Source: Echeneis naucrates (taxonomy: Eukaryota > Chordata > Actinopteri > Carangiformes > Echeneidae). Taken from it: a DNA stretch of 64,000 nt. The stretch is from contig NC_042513.1 in the NCBI RefSeq assembly GCF_900963305.1, positions 14,725,001-14,789,000 of the forward strand, written 5' to 3'. Positions 1 through 13,115 of this stretch are shown here, one piece after another. Position 1 is the stretch's first letter. Each line of letters opens with the position of its first letter. Both the position numbers and the translations under genes were made by a program. The notes under the pieces are model-generated. The model was given only the letters and a program-made list of their open reading frames with translations, was not told where the DNA came from and made no database searches.

Positions 1-3000
1 GTGCCACCTCAGACCTCTTTAATTTTTGCAGTAGTGATTTTCAGTGGTTTTGGATGGCAGAGAAAGACCATGTCCTCCTCTGGTCGATGTCTCAAACCAG
101 AAAATGCAAATGATGTGTTGAGGTTGAAGGACTTTTTTGGTCCATTTTGTGTGCTGTGGTAAAACTTTTTACGCTGAAATAAACAGATATATCCGGGTAA
201 ACCGGCTATTAAAAGATATTTTCCATAGTAACACTCACTGATCATAATTTTGGAGCTTTAGGTCACTCTTAGAGGGAGGTAAAGCTGCAGCATGTCTGGT
301 TTAACAGTGATGTACTGGACAGGTGACCTGTGTGTGTTTCCTTGCTCTGAGAGACAAGAAAAGAGACAAACGTGCACCAAAGTGTTTCCATCAGTTCTGA
401 TCAGAGCTGATAAACAGCCGTGGACAGTCATCTGACGTGCGTGTAAATGCTGATTGTAGCTGTTCCCATCACTAAGTAAAGTTTGCATCGACTGTGTTGA
501 GATTTGACCCCGTGGTTCTGTTTTGAGCTCAGTGTGATTTGATTTTGCTTGAATAAACAAAAGCCAATCTTGCAGAAAATCACTGCACAATAAAAATGCA
601 AACACTGCAGTAAAAAAAAAAAAAGGAGGACTGACTACTTTTATTTTAACCATTAACCATGGAAACATTTTAGATGATAAAAACAACATAGCATGAATCT
701 TACCAAAGAAGAAATAAACATTGTATTTCAGACATTACATCCTCTCCTCCCGCAGTGTTTTAATGATCCAGCTCACCGGTTTAAAACCACAAACAGCGGC
801 GCCTGAGAGAAATTTTTATTTTTTCACATTTCCTTTTGCTCATTCATGGGCATCCTATATCTCATTTAAGCAATTTTTTGCATTTTGTCTTTCTTAAACA
901 ATTCTGCATCTTCCCATTTTTTTTATTAATCTCAAGCAGGACAGGTGGTGAATCATCAACCATTCCCCCTTATGGATGTCTGTTTGTGGGCTCTTTATTT
1001 CACTGTCTGCCACCTTCAGCAGCTGTTCCTCATCCTTCACCGTGAGACCAGGGGACAGACACGGCTAATGACCCAGCCCAGCTATCAGCTAATGATGAGA
1101 AGAAGCAGCAAAGGGCTCCCAATGTCTCCCTCATCGTCTCTTCTACCCTCTTGCTATTTGCTCTCCGTCTCTACATTGCTGTGAGTCCTTAACGTGCTCT
1201 CTCCCTTTGCCTTTCCTCATTGTGATCAATCCCGTCATCCACTTGGGATCAGCCAATTAACCTATAGCTGGTAGAAATGTGCCAGGCGGAAAGATGAACA
1301 TCGCCAAAGCCTCGCTCTCTATCTGTGTGTGTGGGAGAGAGAGAATTTGTGTTTCTGTTGCTCCTTGTGAGTGAAAGTCAGAGTTGTCTTTGCTGGCATT
1401 AATTAGTGAGAAAAGCATCTGCTGCAAATGCAACCACGACTCCAAAACCCTTTGAAATGTCATTTCTTAAAATACAAGTTTAAAACAGCAGAGGATGTGG
1501 AAGAATCGCAAGAGGGAGATATGTGAATATTTCACCACAGAAACAAACAGCGGAGTTGGATTTTCTTATAGTTTCTCCAGTGTTGAAATTAAGACTTGTC
1601 ATAAGCTGGAAGGTGATGTGGTGCATAGGCAGTTCAAGGCAAAATCGGAAATGACAAAGCACCGTCTCATCTGACGGTGTCTGGATACAGTGATAAGCCT
1701 GCAACATAACGTCTCAATCCTCCCTGATATTATGTTTTATTACTGCTCCGTGCCTCAGATGTGAGACAGATGTAGGAAGAAGAGAAGGATGGATGTCTCT
1801 GCAACAGGAAGATGAGCAGATATGGGGGGAGGTGCAGTGGGAATCGATGACAGGGTGAGAGAAATGATTTAAAAAGGGAGTCCCTGCTGAAAAGCCAACA
1901 CTTACTCTGTCTGACGGGTTATTGGAAAGCGTGTTTTATCTAGGTCAAATGCACAGCTGCTACTGGATCAGATTGTGTCTGTATGGGGGTGCATTTTGGG
2001 TGCTGGCTTGCTTGGACCTTATTTGTGATCCCTCTGAAATTCGATTAATTAGCAAAGAAATGAATCTTCAGTGAACTCTCAGCTCTACTACGCATGCTCC
2101 ACCTCTCTGCCCAATTATGAATTAGATGGAAATGCGGGGCAAAGTCAGGCATGCCAAGATGGCAACAGTAGAGCAGCCCACTGCTTCAAAGCCATTCTTT
2201 AGAAACTGGTGAGTGAAAGGAGTAACGCTCATCTTTATTTAAAGGTCTGTGCACAGAAACGCACAAAAACGCACACACGTGCTCACGTTTGCACATACAG
2301 GACAGGAGAAAACTGTTTCACAGCCCCTTTGCTCAAGGCCGCCGAAACTTCTCCATACAAGTGTTAGCTACAATAAACAGTCAACCAGCTTATTGATACC
2401 CATTTTGAGAGACGTGGCTTTCCAGTGTTAACCAGAGAGCTGAACATAACACAATTATTTCCTTTTGCTCTTTATGCAAGATGATGCAGCTCAATGTGCT
2501 TTACAATAAAGAGATCATAAAAGCAAATAATGGAAATGGAAATGATTATCAGGAACAAGAAAAGAGAAGGTGAGATAATTAATTAAGAATGAGGTTTAAC
2601 AAAGCTTTTCAGCTGCTGTATATGAAGGTTCACTGAGCCAGAATCCCTTATAATTCTTGACAGGGTGAGATAAAAACAAAACTGTTGCTTTTTTTTTATG
2701 TTTTTGTGTGTAAAATTGTTTGCATTTAAAAGCTTACAGAGAAAACCTTGCAGAGAGCGTGTAGGCCAGTCCTAAACCATAAGAGATTAAAAATCAAGTA
2801 AAAGGACGTTGGCCTTTATGGAAATGTCCACATGTGATTATGAGCATCCGTATAACTTGATGAGTGTTTCTTCATAGCAGCGCTGTAACTGGCTGATTTC
2901 ATTAGAGGGACCCTGATTTCCCGTTTCATTATTCATCACAGCAAACCACGAGTGCTCGCTGTCTTCTGACTGCAACTCAACCACTGCTGAGGGAAGTTGT

Positions 3001-4130
3001 GCCTGCTGCTTTCTGAATATTTCAGATATTTGAATATGTTTGAAGTCAGATTTGGTTGCTTTTGATTTGCTGCAGAGATTTGTTTCATTTCATTTTTGAT
3101 TACTATACATATATCATTTTTTTAATCTTAGTGAGTTTGTAAAAAACATTCATGTCTCGATTCATATAACTCATTATTTTATTCCCTTTGCAAAACAGAC
3201 AGATATGGGAGGTGCAGCTCACATACTAATTTGCTTCAATCCATCTCATACATTTAAAATGGCAGGTTTTAGATCAACCTGGTGCGTGCTAACAGCCGGG
3301 GGAGGAATTTTTCTGGTGTTTAGTTTCCCTGCACAGCAGAATATGTTGCTGGAGAATGAGTTTCGCAGGTTTGTGGTGTTGTTGTTATTATTAACATCAA
3401 GGGCTTTAGAAAGTGTTTCTTCAGGTTGCGATGGGCTCTGTCACTGTGGGCTGCCCTAGTTTCATCATTAGCTCTGTTTTTTTGGAGCAGGCTGGCAAAC
3501 TAAATATAGCTGCACAGTGGGCTCAGTCACAGAACCCCGAAGAATAAAACAAAATGCTGCCTGTTGTTGTTGTTGACGATGTTAACAATGATGACACTGT
3601 AACATGGATAAGCCGGGATGGGGAAAATGGTTTCCTCAACTTCAAATTACTTCGAAAGAATTTGTGTTGTCGATCATTGCGTGCTCTGATTTCATGAGTC
3701 AAATCATGTAGTGCAATGACACAAAAGTCACAGGGAACCAGATCTCTGATCCGACAGTGAGATGATGATGCTGACATCAGTGTGGTTGGTGTAGGCTCGG
3801 ATGTGCCCTCTTTGGACAAGGGTGTCCTGATGGATAAACTCAAAATGGGAGATTGACCAATAACATCAATGTGTGTCTGAATTTAACAGTGAAACTAATT
3901 TTTCTGCCAATACTTCAGAGAAAGCCGACGTCTTTAAATGCCTTCTCTGACTAGTTGGCCCGAAAGAAGCTCCAGAGTAGATTCAAACAAGGATGTGAAT
4001 TGGGGGAAAAGAATCTTTACTCATATAGACGGTCATACAACAAGAGGCTGAGGAGCTGGTGTCAGGCAGGGCAGTCCAGGAAGGGGAGACGGGAGCTCCT
4101 TGGCTGGGTCGGCTGCAGAACCAGGCCAGG
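1..4130. other. Non-coding left flank, no gene recognised
   Basis: Open frames here are short, or long only by chance. No exon with good splice sites and a recognisable protein family was seen on either strand. The longest frame (minus strand, 258-689) contains a low-complexity phenylalanine run from a poly-A tract and matches no family I know. The stretch could be intergenic or inside a long intron of a gene outside the window. Conserved non-coding elements cannot be judged without an alignment. Confidence 0.5.
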
Positions 4131-4136
4131 CAGCAG

Positions 4137-4640
4137 TCACTGCCAGACGGAGAAGACAGGAGAACACATACATGCGTAATGCGAAGTCTGTCCAAAGTAA
4201 GATGTGGTTTCACCACAAGCTGCCAGAAAAACTTTCATTGCTCTTTGGTGTTGCTCCTCCAAATCTCTGAGCTCTTCTGGAGGATGAGAAAACATCCTTT
4301 GTTCCTTCAGGCGGTGTGCTGGTGACAGACAAGGTGGTCCACCACGTCGCTCCAAAAGGCCCATCTGGTGACTGTGAAAGATATTAGTCACTCATTTTCA
4401 TCCTTACCAAACCATCAGTGCCCCCTCACGTCCCAAGGACGTCTTCTTGACCACATCGGGATAGAAATGCCTCATCACAGGATCAAGGTGATCAATCAGA
4501 ACAGCTCGGTATTGATTTACAGTGACTCTTTCCCTCTTTAGGGCCGGGTTGATCATCAGAATGTACTCTACTCCTTAATGCGGCCAGCAGATCTCCTCAG
4601 TGTTTGGGTCACTCAAGCATGTATCGTTCTCCACACAAAA
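4137..4640 (-). mobile_element. Possible decayed Tc1/mariner-type transposase fragment
   Basis: Read on the minus strand, about 4,560-4,440 gives YRAVLIDHLDPVMRHFYPD preceded by a short frame. This recalls the Tc1/mariner transposase core, where a line such as 'Y..vL..hl.P.m..fyPD' precedes a catalytic aspartate. Flanking frames (4,391-4,137) are open for about 80 codons in another frame. No terminal inverted repeats or TA duplication were found. If it is a transposon it is old and multiply broken. The assignment rests on one short resemblance and may be wrong. Confidence 0.25.
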
Positions 4641-5295
4641 CTGTTAGAGGCGATTCATCTGCTCTTATAATGTTTTCCCACGTCTGTGTGGCCCCCGTGA
4701 ACTGCAGCCCTATCTAACTGTTGTGGTGTGTAAACACAGTGTGGTAGCCAGCTGCCCTGACATTCACCTACAGAAGAGACGCTCTGCTGTTTTTACCAAT
4801 ATATCACACTGAGGCATGAGGTCCTTCATAGGTCCAGGTGCAGACGTCACTAATTGTCTGTTGGTCAGCTGAGGATGGACTTTAGTACATACTGTTTACA
4901 GCATGAAGCTCCATCCTGTTCAGTGAAGAACAGATCACGTGGAGGGACTTAATTTTTCCTTCACACCGTTTCTGATGACGATGAATTTGAGGATTTGGCT
5001 GAATGCAGAGACTGAGCTTCACCATTTCTCCAGAGCGACTTTCTATTTTCCCACCGGCATCCATAATCCTGTTAGGACAAGTTGGTGGAGTTTCATCTGG
5101 AAATCCAGAAAGTTCACCCACATGTCCTTGACACCATCACGCTCTGCCGGCTCTCGCTGTCCCACATTTATAAAAAGGTGTGCGTGAGTGTGCGTGTGAT
5201 GCGATGGTTGCCTGCCATCACTGTCTTCAAATGTCACATGAGGATATTTATGTTCCCACTGTGCGAACAACTCCACCTATCTTTGAGGTGAATAA

Positions 5296-5296
<1 letters not shown>

Positions 5297-5338
<42 letters not shown>
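5297..5338. repeat. (CA)n microsatellite
   Basis: An uninterrupted run of about 21 CA units. It explains the threonine-histidine and cysteine-valine open frames around it, which are therefore not genes. Confidence 0.95.
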
Positions 5339-5339
<1 letters not shown>

Positions 5340-5340
<1 letters not shown>

Positions 5341-7890
5341 TGGTGGTAATCTCTCAGTGCTGACATGACCATCTCAATCTGCCTCTCTGCCCCGAGGCCT
5401 CTATCGCAGAGCAGATTCAATTTACCTCTATCAAAATGCAATTTCTCTGCTTCGCCATCACCCGCACACCTCTCCTCCTCCTTCAACTTCTCCTCTCCTT
5501 TGTCGTCCCCCCCTTCTGTCCTCTTATCTCACACCTTCACTCATCTCATCTCTCTGCCCCTCTCCCTTTTCATCTCTGAGTGATTTTCTTTTTTTCAAAG
5601 GCTGGATGCTGGTGTCTCCCCAAGGTCCCCTGCCAGCTTGTGTTGTGTTGTTTCTCCTTGGATGATCAGGCTGTAATGGTGGAGGAAGGTAATGGCGACA
5701 ACTCATATCTCCTCGCATGGACGGGAGAAGTGCTCAAGTCACAGAGGTTAGGAGATGACGCGGTGTCAACAAAAATGTGGGTGACGAGAGGCTTTTGTGA
5801 CCTGGAGCATTTTTCAGGCTCCCTGCTGTTAAACGCCTGGAAAAAGCTCTTAATAAAGGATAATGACATGTAGAATAATTTAAAACGGGGGGGCCTTTAG
5901 GGCTGGCTTCACAGAGTTACATCAGTCCTCGATGCCAAAGATCGAGCCAACTGAGACTACATCCACAGTCTCCTGTTCGCCTTTATCGATAGTCAGGGGA
6001 AGGAGCAGATCCAGCTGACATTGGCAGAAGGCAGGGGTTCACCCTGGACAGATCACTAGTGGGCTCATATATAGACAAAAAGCATCCATACTAACGCTCT
6101 GGCCAATGGGCATTACAGTCATCAGTGAACCCCAACAGGTGTACATGTATATTGTACATAATCTTATTGATGATTCTGCATTTTGTGCTGTTACAGTTCC
6201 ATTTTTGAGAGAGGGGCTGTAACACGATCTAATATCCCAACACGGATCAATGATTCAGACCAGGACATGAACCTGAGTGGACCAAGTATCAACCCTCAGA
6301 AGAAACCAAGAGATTCTGAATCCAGGCAGGTTGCTGCATGTGAATCACACAGTAGCCACAGCCTAATCCATCCCCTGCTTTATGGGCTATTTTCCTCTAA
6401 ATTGCAAATGTGTTAATTATGTTTGATAATATAGGACAGTCACTAATAGCTCAATTTTTCTCCAGAAATAAACAAACTGGCAGATCGTTAATAGCTCGTA
6501 GCATTTGCTATGACACCTTCTGCAACAATTTGCTCCCTCTGGAGCAGGAAATTGCAGCAGCATGATAAGGCAGAAGGAAAATTAAGAGCCGTTGATACCT
6601 GCTGTCTCCAATGACCCACCTAGATTGACTATTTAAATGTCTTTTCCACGCCACGGGACTGTGTATTTTCAGAAGTCACATCTTCTTCCTGAAGATATCT
6701 AACACTCATTTAAAAGTAATTTTCTATGGTATGACAGAAACATGAGATGTAAACATGAAGTGTTCTGCTGAAAAGCATCGTTACATCCAGTTATACTGCA
6801 ATTCCATCCTTTTTGGAAATGAATAGTAGCGATGCGACAACTCAGTCTGACATTAAAAAGGGCCCTGAGATAGAAAGCACAAAGCTCAGATCTCTAGCTG
6901 TAGCTGTCCTTTAAATGCACTCCCATTCGATGGAAATAAACACAGTCAGATGTAAACAGGCGAGCCTGTTTTGTCCCTTGTGAGACAATGTGTCCCTAAA
7001 CATTTAACGATCCACGGTCCCTGGGGACAATATGCCTGACAGTCCAACTTCTTACCAGTGGCTGCGAGTGATAATGAATATCTACAAACTGGAAATTTGT
7101 TTCTGTAAACAAATGAGGAGAAACACTCCTCATCTGTTGCACCAACCCATTCACTTAAAAACAAATCTATACTACAGAGCCAACACAGATCTGTCCAAAT
7201 TAGTACACGTCTAAGCAATCAATGATATCTATGCCATCAGTAAATAAGGTTAGGGTTAAGTTTAGGGCTAAGCTGATATCCCTTTGGTAGCTGTTACCTG
7301 CTGTCATCTGATTTAGCATTATCTGGATTAGGAACTCAATAAATCATCATAAACAGAATTAATATTTCTGCCTCCACTTTACCACCATTGTAAACTAATC
7401 ACGTGCAGTGTCATAATGGAAGCTTGAAAGGTGTGGTAATGGCTTCTTATAGGGCCGTGGCTTGGTGAAGCGTCTTTAGCTCTGTTAGCGGCTTAGAACA
7501 TTTTGTGGACAACTGATTTTTTCATGTTTCCATCCATCCATCCGTTGAAGCCTGACCCCGGCAAAAGTGTAAATAACCAGAGTCACATCGTAATGTGCAC
7601 AGAGCTGAGGCGAAAGTTAACAAGTCCCACCCACACCAGCTGATGAGACATGCTGGAGACAAGGAAATGCAGAGCCACTCCTGTATTAATTTCCTGACAA
7701 TGTTTCATTGATTCATTCAATTTACATGTTGTTTGAAGTTCGTAATACATGTGCAGGGACAGCTGGGTGCTGAAACAGCTGATGTAGGGATTTTTGCAAG
7801 GATAACTTCTCAGGATGGTAAATTACTATTTATTAGTTCACATTCTGGGTTGTTTGTTGACATCTGATGAGCCAGTAAAACTAAGGAATT
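5340..7890. other. Non-coding stretch with faint SINE debris
   Basis: No coding exon could be supported. At about 6,030-6,130 the text resembles a degraded minus-strand copy of the tRNA-derived SINE found elsewhere in the window (the 'caccctggacagatcac' segment). At 7,530-7,560 a TCCA-repeat followed by a 'cctgacccc' segment looks like the reversed tail of the same SINE. Nothing else was recognised. Confidence 0.45.
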
Positions 7891-7899
7891 ACTCCCAGA

Positions 7900-9115
7900 T
7901 CATGCTGTATATAATGTCACCAACATTAAGGGGTATTCACTCATAGTTTGCTCATACGCTGCTGTGTGTAAATCCTGCACACAGCAGTAAAAACATTGGC
8001 ATCCCCTTCTGGCCAGTTATTAGAATTACCTTGCCTTGTCAGGAAACCAGAGCACCCAGAGGAAACCCAGGCAGGCACGGGGAGAACATGCAAACTCCAC
8101 ACAGAAACACTAACCCGTGACCCTCTTGTTGTGGGGCAACAGTGCTGACAAATATGCCGCCGTTTTGCCCCGACAGGAAAATATGGGGGAGTTAAATAAA
8201 ATGAGCTTGACTGCTTAACTTCAGAGCAAATTTTTTGTCCACCAACTGGATGGTCTCTCACACTGAGAGCCAGCAAAGACAGATATTGGTCTTTCCGATA
8301 CTGCAGTAACCTTTGTGACACATTGCTGCCTTGTTCTTCAGCGTTCTGCTCCATCACACTGATCAGAGCTGACAGGAACATCTAGAGCTGCTCAAACTAT
8401 TCTCAAGCAGCAGCTATCGACTGGCCGGTCATCCAGAGTCTCTGGGGCCCAAATTCAATGTCAGTCACAAGCAGCTCACAATTCCTGATGATGAATCCTC
8501 ATTGAAGAGTAAATCAAGTCTAAATCAGTCAAGACTGAAGAGTCGCTGTGGCACTAAATGTCTGGTCACCTCCCAGTTAGGGCTGTCAGAGCAGTTATCA
8601 AATCCAAAACATCTGCTGTGAAATGATGGAGACTCTTTAAACTGCTGTACTGAATGTTATCAGCAGTCATGTGACACTTTCTTATTCCAGGAAGTATTTT
8701 TGTTAAGTGGAGCAGGAACTGTTGAGACTCCTTAAACAGATTCCAGTAGCTTATTGTGAGTCTTAACACAATGTGATCTCGTTGTGTTCAGCTGTGGGTT
8801 TTATATCGAAGGAAGATCGAGGAAGTCGATAAAATATGAGGCTGCAGAGAGAGAGACACTGTTGTTCAGGTGCTTTTTGTTTCAATTACTCAAATGTCAC
8901 TAAGGAGGTCATTATATTTTCACACACCGTCAGCAGCAGCTCCTGATGTTGACTACACCTCATTCTGGTCCCGTTCCTCCCAGCAGATATTGGTCTTTGT
9001 GTCTTTTCTCAGCGAGGTTTCCTCACAGTGTGTTCTGATTTTAGAATCTCCAAACTGAAGCAGCTCAACTTCAGACTCCACAAATTTGTTGGAAACACAA
9101 AGTTTTTATTAGCTA
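7900..9115. repeat. Repeat R, copy 1 (5' side of gene A)
   Basis: About 7,900-8,770 and 9,010-9,115 match 18,975-20,085 in the same orientation, so the two copies flank gene A directly. The section 8,775-9,010, present here, is deleted in copies 2 and 4 but kept in copy 3 (34,740-35,020). On the minus strand it holds a TATA-like box (8,799-8,805) and an open frame starting at 8,381 (MFLSALISVMEQ...). A minus-oriented SINE fragment (8,041-8,110) interrupts this copy. Confidence 0.75.
8038..8115 (-). mobile_element. tRNA-derived SINE fragment
   Basis: The minus strand reads the conserved SINE body 'gtggagtttgcatgttctcc' followed by 'ctgggtttcctc', shared with 12,771-12,980, 48,135-48,406 and 50,382-50,692. 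Only the front part of the element is present. Confidence 0.75.
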
Positions 9116-9532
9116 AGTTAATTAGTTAAGTTTGTTAGTGCAAAGGAATTAAAGTCGAATAAAGTTTCTGGTGTTCAGCCTGATCAGTTCGGATTAACAG
9201 CAAACTCAGTGGACACTGAAATGATGGAGCAGCTGATGGTGTCTGCTTGATTTGGCTTTAATGGTTTTCTCTCTTTAGGGAGCAGGTCTCAGTGTGTTAA
9301 GTGAGTTTGTCTTTAAATTGACGCTGTATAAATACTGTATATAGGACACTTTGATCCTAACCCCACCCCCCACCCAGGTCTTAAAGGGCCTCATAGGGGA
9401 GAAACACTCTCTCATTACCTCCATCTGACACTGCTGAAGACAGATCCACCTGCAGCACAACCTCTCACACAGAATAAGCTCCACTCAATAGTTCTCACTT
9501 CTATGGCAGCACAGTCAACCACAACACAGACA

Positions 9533-9545
9533 CACACACACACAC
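9533..9545. repeat. Short (CA)n tract
   Basis: A short CA run next to the conserved block A/B sequence. The matching site in block B is at about 34,220-34,255. Confidence 0.7.
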
Positions 9546-9959
9546 ATCACCACACATGAATTTTGAGTGGAAGGCAGGATGTGATGGAGAGCGAGCTGCT
9601 CGGCCATCAAACACCTGTTGTGATCAGTTTGTGCTGTGAGCTGCAGCTCTCATCACGTGGATCCACTCGAACATTGGTGCCACACATTAGGACACAGACT
9701 TCAGTTTCATCACAATCTACCAGGTGCGTTGACCAGAACAAACCAAAATACAACAGAATAGAAAAGATCCAAATGACCCACTAGTTTTTTTTATTATTTT
9801 TACTTTTTTTCCTCAGGACCAACTACACCATTTTTGGTACAGTCTGTCAATCACACGGTAGCCACACCAAAATGTATCGCCTCTATTTTCCAATAAATGG
9901 GACCATCATATAAAGATTAACATCATGTTGTAATAAGGAAAATGTCAAATTAAAGACAG

Positions 9960-10140
9960 ACCACAAACTCATGAGGAAAACATTTACTGAGCTAATAAAT
10001 TGGGAAGTTAGGTTCTTTTCACATCGACTTCAATACAAAGTGACTCCTTTGTTCAAGCAGCAGAGTCGCTCCCTGATGGTCACTAAGCCTTAAACTGTTT
10101 TATGAATGAAGGTTGGCCTCACTCTTCTGCCCCAGAGTCC
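9960..10140. repeat. Dispersed MITE-like repeat (shared by blocks A and B)
   Basis: Contains the segments 'tcaatacaaagtgactcct' and 'agagtcgctccctgatgg', which I recognise as a common dispersed teleost short repeat, probably a non-autonomous DNA element. The reverse complement is at 33,600-33,790 in block B. A more diverged relative lies at 57,861-57,965, upstream of foxr1. Because it is at the same place in A and B, it was inserted before those blocks were copied. No terminal repeats were identified. Confidence 0.5.
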
Positions 10141-10429
10141 ATATGAGCCTTTAAATGGAGTCGATGAATAGAAGCATAACTGTAGCGGCTTCTACCGTCA
10201 TATGATACCCAAAGACTTCACAACTGTTTTGACAATTGACAATTTTGACAAGAAATTTAGCGTACAATTCGTTTAACCGACTGTCAACATATTTTGACAG
10301 TTGTGTTTTGATTGACATGAGAGAAACACACATTTCAGTACTTGTGAAATAAACTTCTATACATCACACATGGACGTGAGAGGAAAGCTATCTATTAAAG
10401 AATCAGTGAGGAGACATGAGTCATCCGAA

Positions 10430-11400
10430 AAATATACGAATTTAAAGAAGCAGGTTTATCAAACTTGTACAACTTAGGTTTTGATGCATTAAATCAGAAA
10501 TTAAAGGAAGATAGAAAGAGATGATAGCTTAATCCAGTTTTACGTTTTGAATCTCAAATTGAATCAGCAAAAATGAACATCTTGCCAAGGATGCTACATC
10601 TATTACAGACCCTCTCTGAAATGAATGATAAACACAACATTCTTAGCAGGATTCAAATGCTATGACTAGAAACAATATGTTAGAAGAGGTAACGATCCGG
10701 AAATGGTGCTGCTATGATTCTGTGGATGGATGCCAGCTGTAGGGGATGGGTTACCCGTGGTCTCTCCTCATATTGCACCTTTTTCAACCAGGCAACACTG
10801 AAGAGCTTTGAAATGTTGAAAAGACTACATGGTCTCAATAATAGTGACTTTTTCAGATTTCTTCAGGTGCGCCACCAACTAAAGAGCTGTATGTTAAGAA
10901 GCCGAAAGGCTTTTGAAAACAGTTTATTAAAAGTGTTCATTAGTGCTTACAGGGAAGATTCTATGCTTAAAGTCATCTCTAGACTCTATAGAGGACTACA
11001 GGAAATTAAAATACTGAATATCACATACATAAAACAAAAATAGGACAGGGAAACCAACCGCTGCCTTTCAGAAGATACCTGAATAAACACAATGATTTTC
11101 AGTGGAAGATATCAATCTCAAACTCATTCGGCTCATTAGGTATTTCATAATGCCTGCTCAGCAGGACTACCATCCAGGTTCTTCTACCTTCTGGAGCATG
11201 TGTCCTTCCTAGGAAGCCAATCCCTAGCATTTATTTTGGGCCTGACATCACTTTTAACTGGGACAAACTTCTTTTTGGGCTTGTATCCTCCAGCCAAGGC
11301 CTCCAGGCTTTTTGCCTCAAGAGGTAACATCTTAGTACTTAGTATGTAGCACTCTACATAACTGATTGTTATCTCCTCATGAAATATACAGTGTGACATG
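10430..11400 (+). mobile_element. L1/Tx1-like LINE fragment (ORF2 3' part)
   Basis: Reading frames around 10,550-10,620 give MNILPRMLHLLQTL, which matches the 'kMN.LPrllylfq.lP' segment found after the reverse transcriptase domain of L1-clade ORF2 proteins. The frame at 10,714-11,043 (109 aa) contains SFEMLKRLHGLNNSDFFRFLQVRHQL, typical of the L1 ORF2 C-terminal region ('tFeqL...y.L.n.dffrYLQlR'). Further down, 11,200-11,340 still looks like the cysteine/tryptophan-rich end. Several stops and frame changes separate these parts. It is absent from blocks B and C, so it entered block A after the copies separated, or was lost from both others. Confidence 0.65.
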
Positions 11401-11635
11401 TAGTATGTTCAGGAAAGAGACGAGGATCGTCTATATAAATGTCTAGAGAGTATATCTACAGGCCTCTAGAACAAACCAACATGAATTTTCAGTCAGACAG
11501 ACAGTTTAAAGTGCACGTGACATGGATTGAGTGAAAGAATGAGGAAATTAAGCAGCATTTCTGGTTCTGTTAGGAAGAGTCAGGAGAAACAGGTCTCTCA
11601 GAGAAAACCAGGTTAGGTTCAGGGTCAGTTAGCAT

Positions 11636-12385
11636 CAGTGGCGGCTGGTGCTAGAAATATTTGAGGGGGCGCAATTTACCTTGGCATACATCGGGGTGTC
11701 ATGGTACACAGAAGTCACGGTTCGGGATGAGCTTGGTACAATGGGGGAAAAAAAGGTAGAAAATAATATTTTGGTCCTTTTATTTTGAAAAATGTGAGCA
11801 TCCAACAATGGTTCATTGGCCATAATTTTTAGTGAAGCAGTTCAGTTATGCTGTAGTGAACAGTATTGTTTTTTTTTTTCTCCTGTTTGTTGGTTCAGTT
11901 TGTTTTACACATTAGAATGAAGAAAACCATGAACATTTGCATTGTTCCACCTGGAATACAAATACAAATCTGGGAATGAACTGTCAAATCACATTAGATA
12001 AAAGAAACAACAACAAACAAACACAACACGATACTGATCGCTGATTTGCTGCTGATGTTTCTTGGACGCATACAGGACGCACACAGATGCGTCTCCTGAA
12101 GAATCTAATTAAAATCAATCAATCTAATTCAATCACATGCTTATCAAAACGATCTGGGTTCTGTTTTACTGGTGTCCTTCACTTCAGGAAGTAAATACAA
12201 TAAAAACCATTTTAGACCCAAATAAAATTTAAAAATTTTATTACTATTGATAGTCACCCACAGACTGAAATAACGCCATCTTTGAATAATTATTTGCATC
12301 TTACAGCATGTTTTTTCTTTTGATTTTCATCTCTTGATTTGATGGGCGCGGTGCTCTGTTGCCCTGAACTAACCAGCCGCCACTG
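11636..12385. mobile_element. Non-autonomous hAT-type element (about 750 bp)
   Basis: Begins with CAGTGGCGGCTGGT and ends with ACCAGCCGCCACTG, perfect terminal inverted repeats of at least 14 bp. The flanking 8-mers GTTAGCAT and GTTAGAAA look like a decayed 8-bp target duplication, as expected for the hAT superfamily. The unoccupied sequence in the paralogous copy (32,640-32,655, reverse complement) reads through without it. There is no transposase frame inside, so it is a deletion derivative or MITE. Confidence 0.8.
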
Positions 12386-12770
12386 GTTAGAAAAAAAAGA
12401 CAATTCAAAGTTTCAGTTATCGTCGTTTCTGAAACAGAAAACTCTGAGTTTTAACTAGACTCAATGAAATGAGCTCAATGCTTCAAGAATAAGATGGTGA
12501 TTAGCAATTAGTTACATTTTTTCTTTTTTCCAATTATAGGATTAAAAATCAGAAATTTTCCTGTAGTCAAATGTAAATATTGACATCTGGTGTTTGCAAA
12601 TTCAGCTTTTTCATGATTCCAAGTTTTGGACCTTGATGTAGTTTGGTTGGCAAGAAATCTAAAATATTATAAAACAGCAAGAATGAAAGCAATCAGATGT
12701 GTCTATGAAAGAGAAAAGAAGCCATGTGCAAAAGTTAATATTTTATTTTGCAAATGATTTTATCTAAGAA

Positions 12771-12980
12771 GGCCGCGGGTTCAGTTCCCGGCCTGGGGCC
12801 TTTCCATGTGGAGTTTTCATGTTCTCCCTGTGCCTGCCTGGGTTTCCTCCCACCGTCCAAAACATGACTCTAAATTGTCCGTCGGTCTGAGTGTGAGTGT
12901 GAGTGATTGTTTGTCTCTGTCTGTCTCTGGTGACCTGTACAGGGTAACCCAAATGCAACCCTGAAACAGATAAGGTTGAA
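12771..12980 (+). mobile_element. tRNA-derived SINE, 5' part
   Basis: Starts in a tRNA-like B-box context ('gcgggttcagttcccggcc'), followed by the shared body ('cctttccatgtggagttt', 'tgggtttcctcccaccgtcc', 'gactctaaattgtccgt', 'gtctctgtctgtctctgg'). The 3' part is degraded after about 12,960. A separate tail fragment of the same family lies at 13,116-13,158. Inserted within the distal upstream copy. Confidence 0.75.
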
Positions 12981-13115
12981 GGTGTGATCTCAACTGTTAC
13001 TTCATGTTCACATGTTTCCGATTCACAATTTTATACAGGTGGTATAGACAGACGTGCTCAATACTTGATTTTCTTAATTTTTGAGAAGGTTTTAAAAATA
13101 ACATTTATTTCCTTG

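Noticed and set aside
258-689. 143-codon minus-strand open frame
   Set aside because: It has no recognisable domain or splice context, and it is partly made by a poly-A tract.
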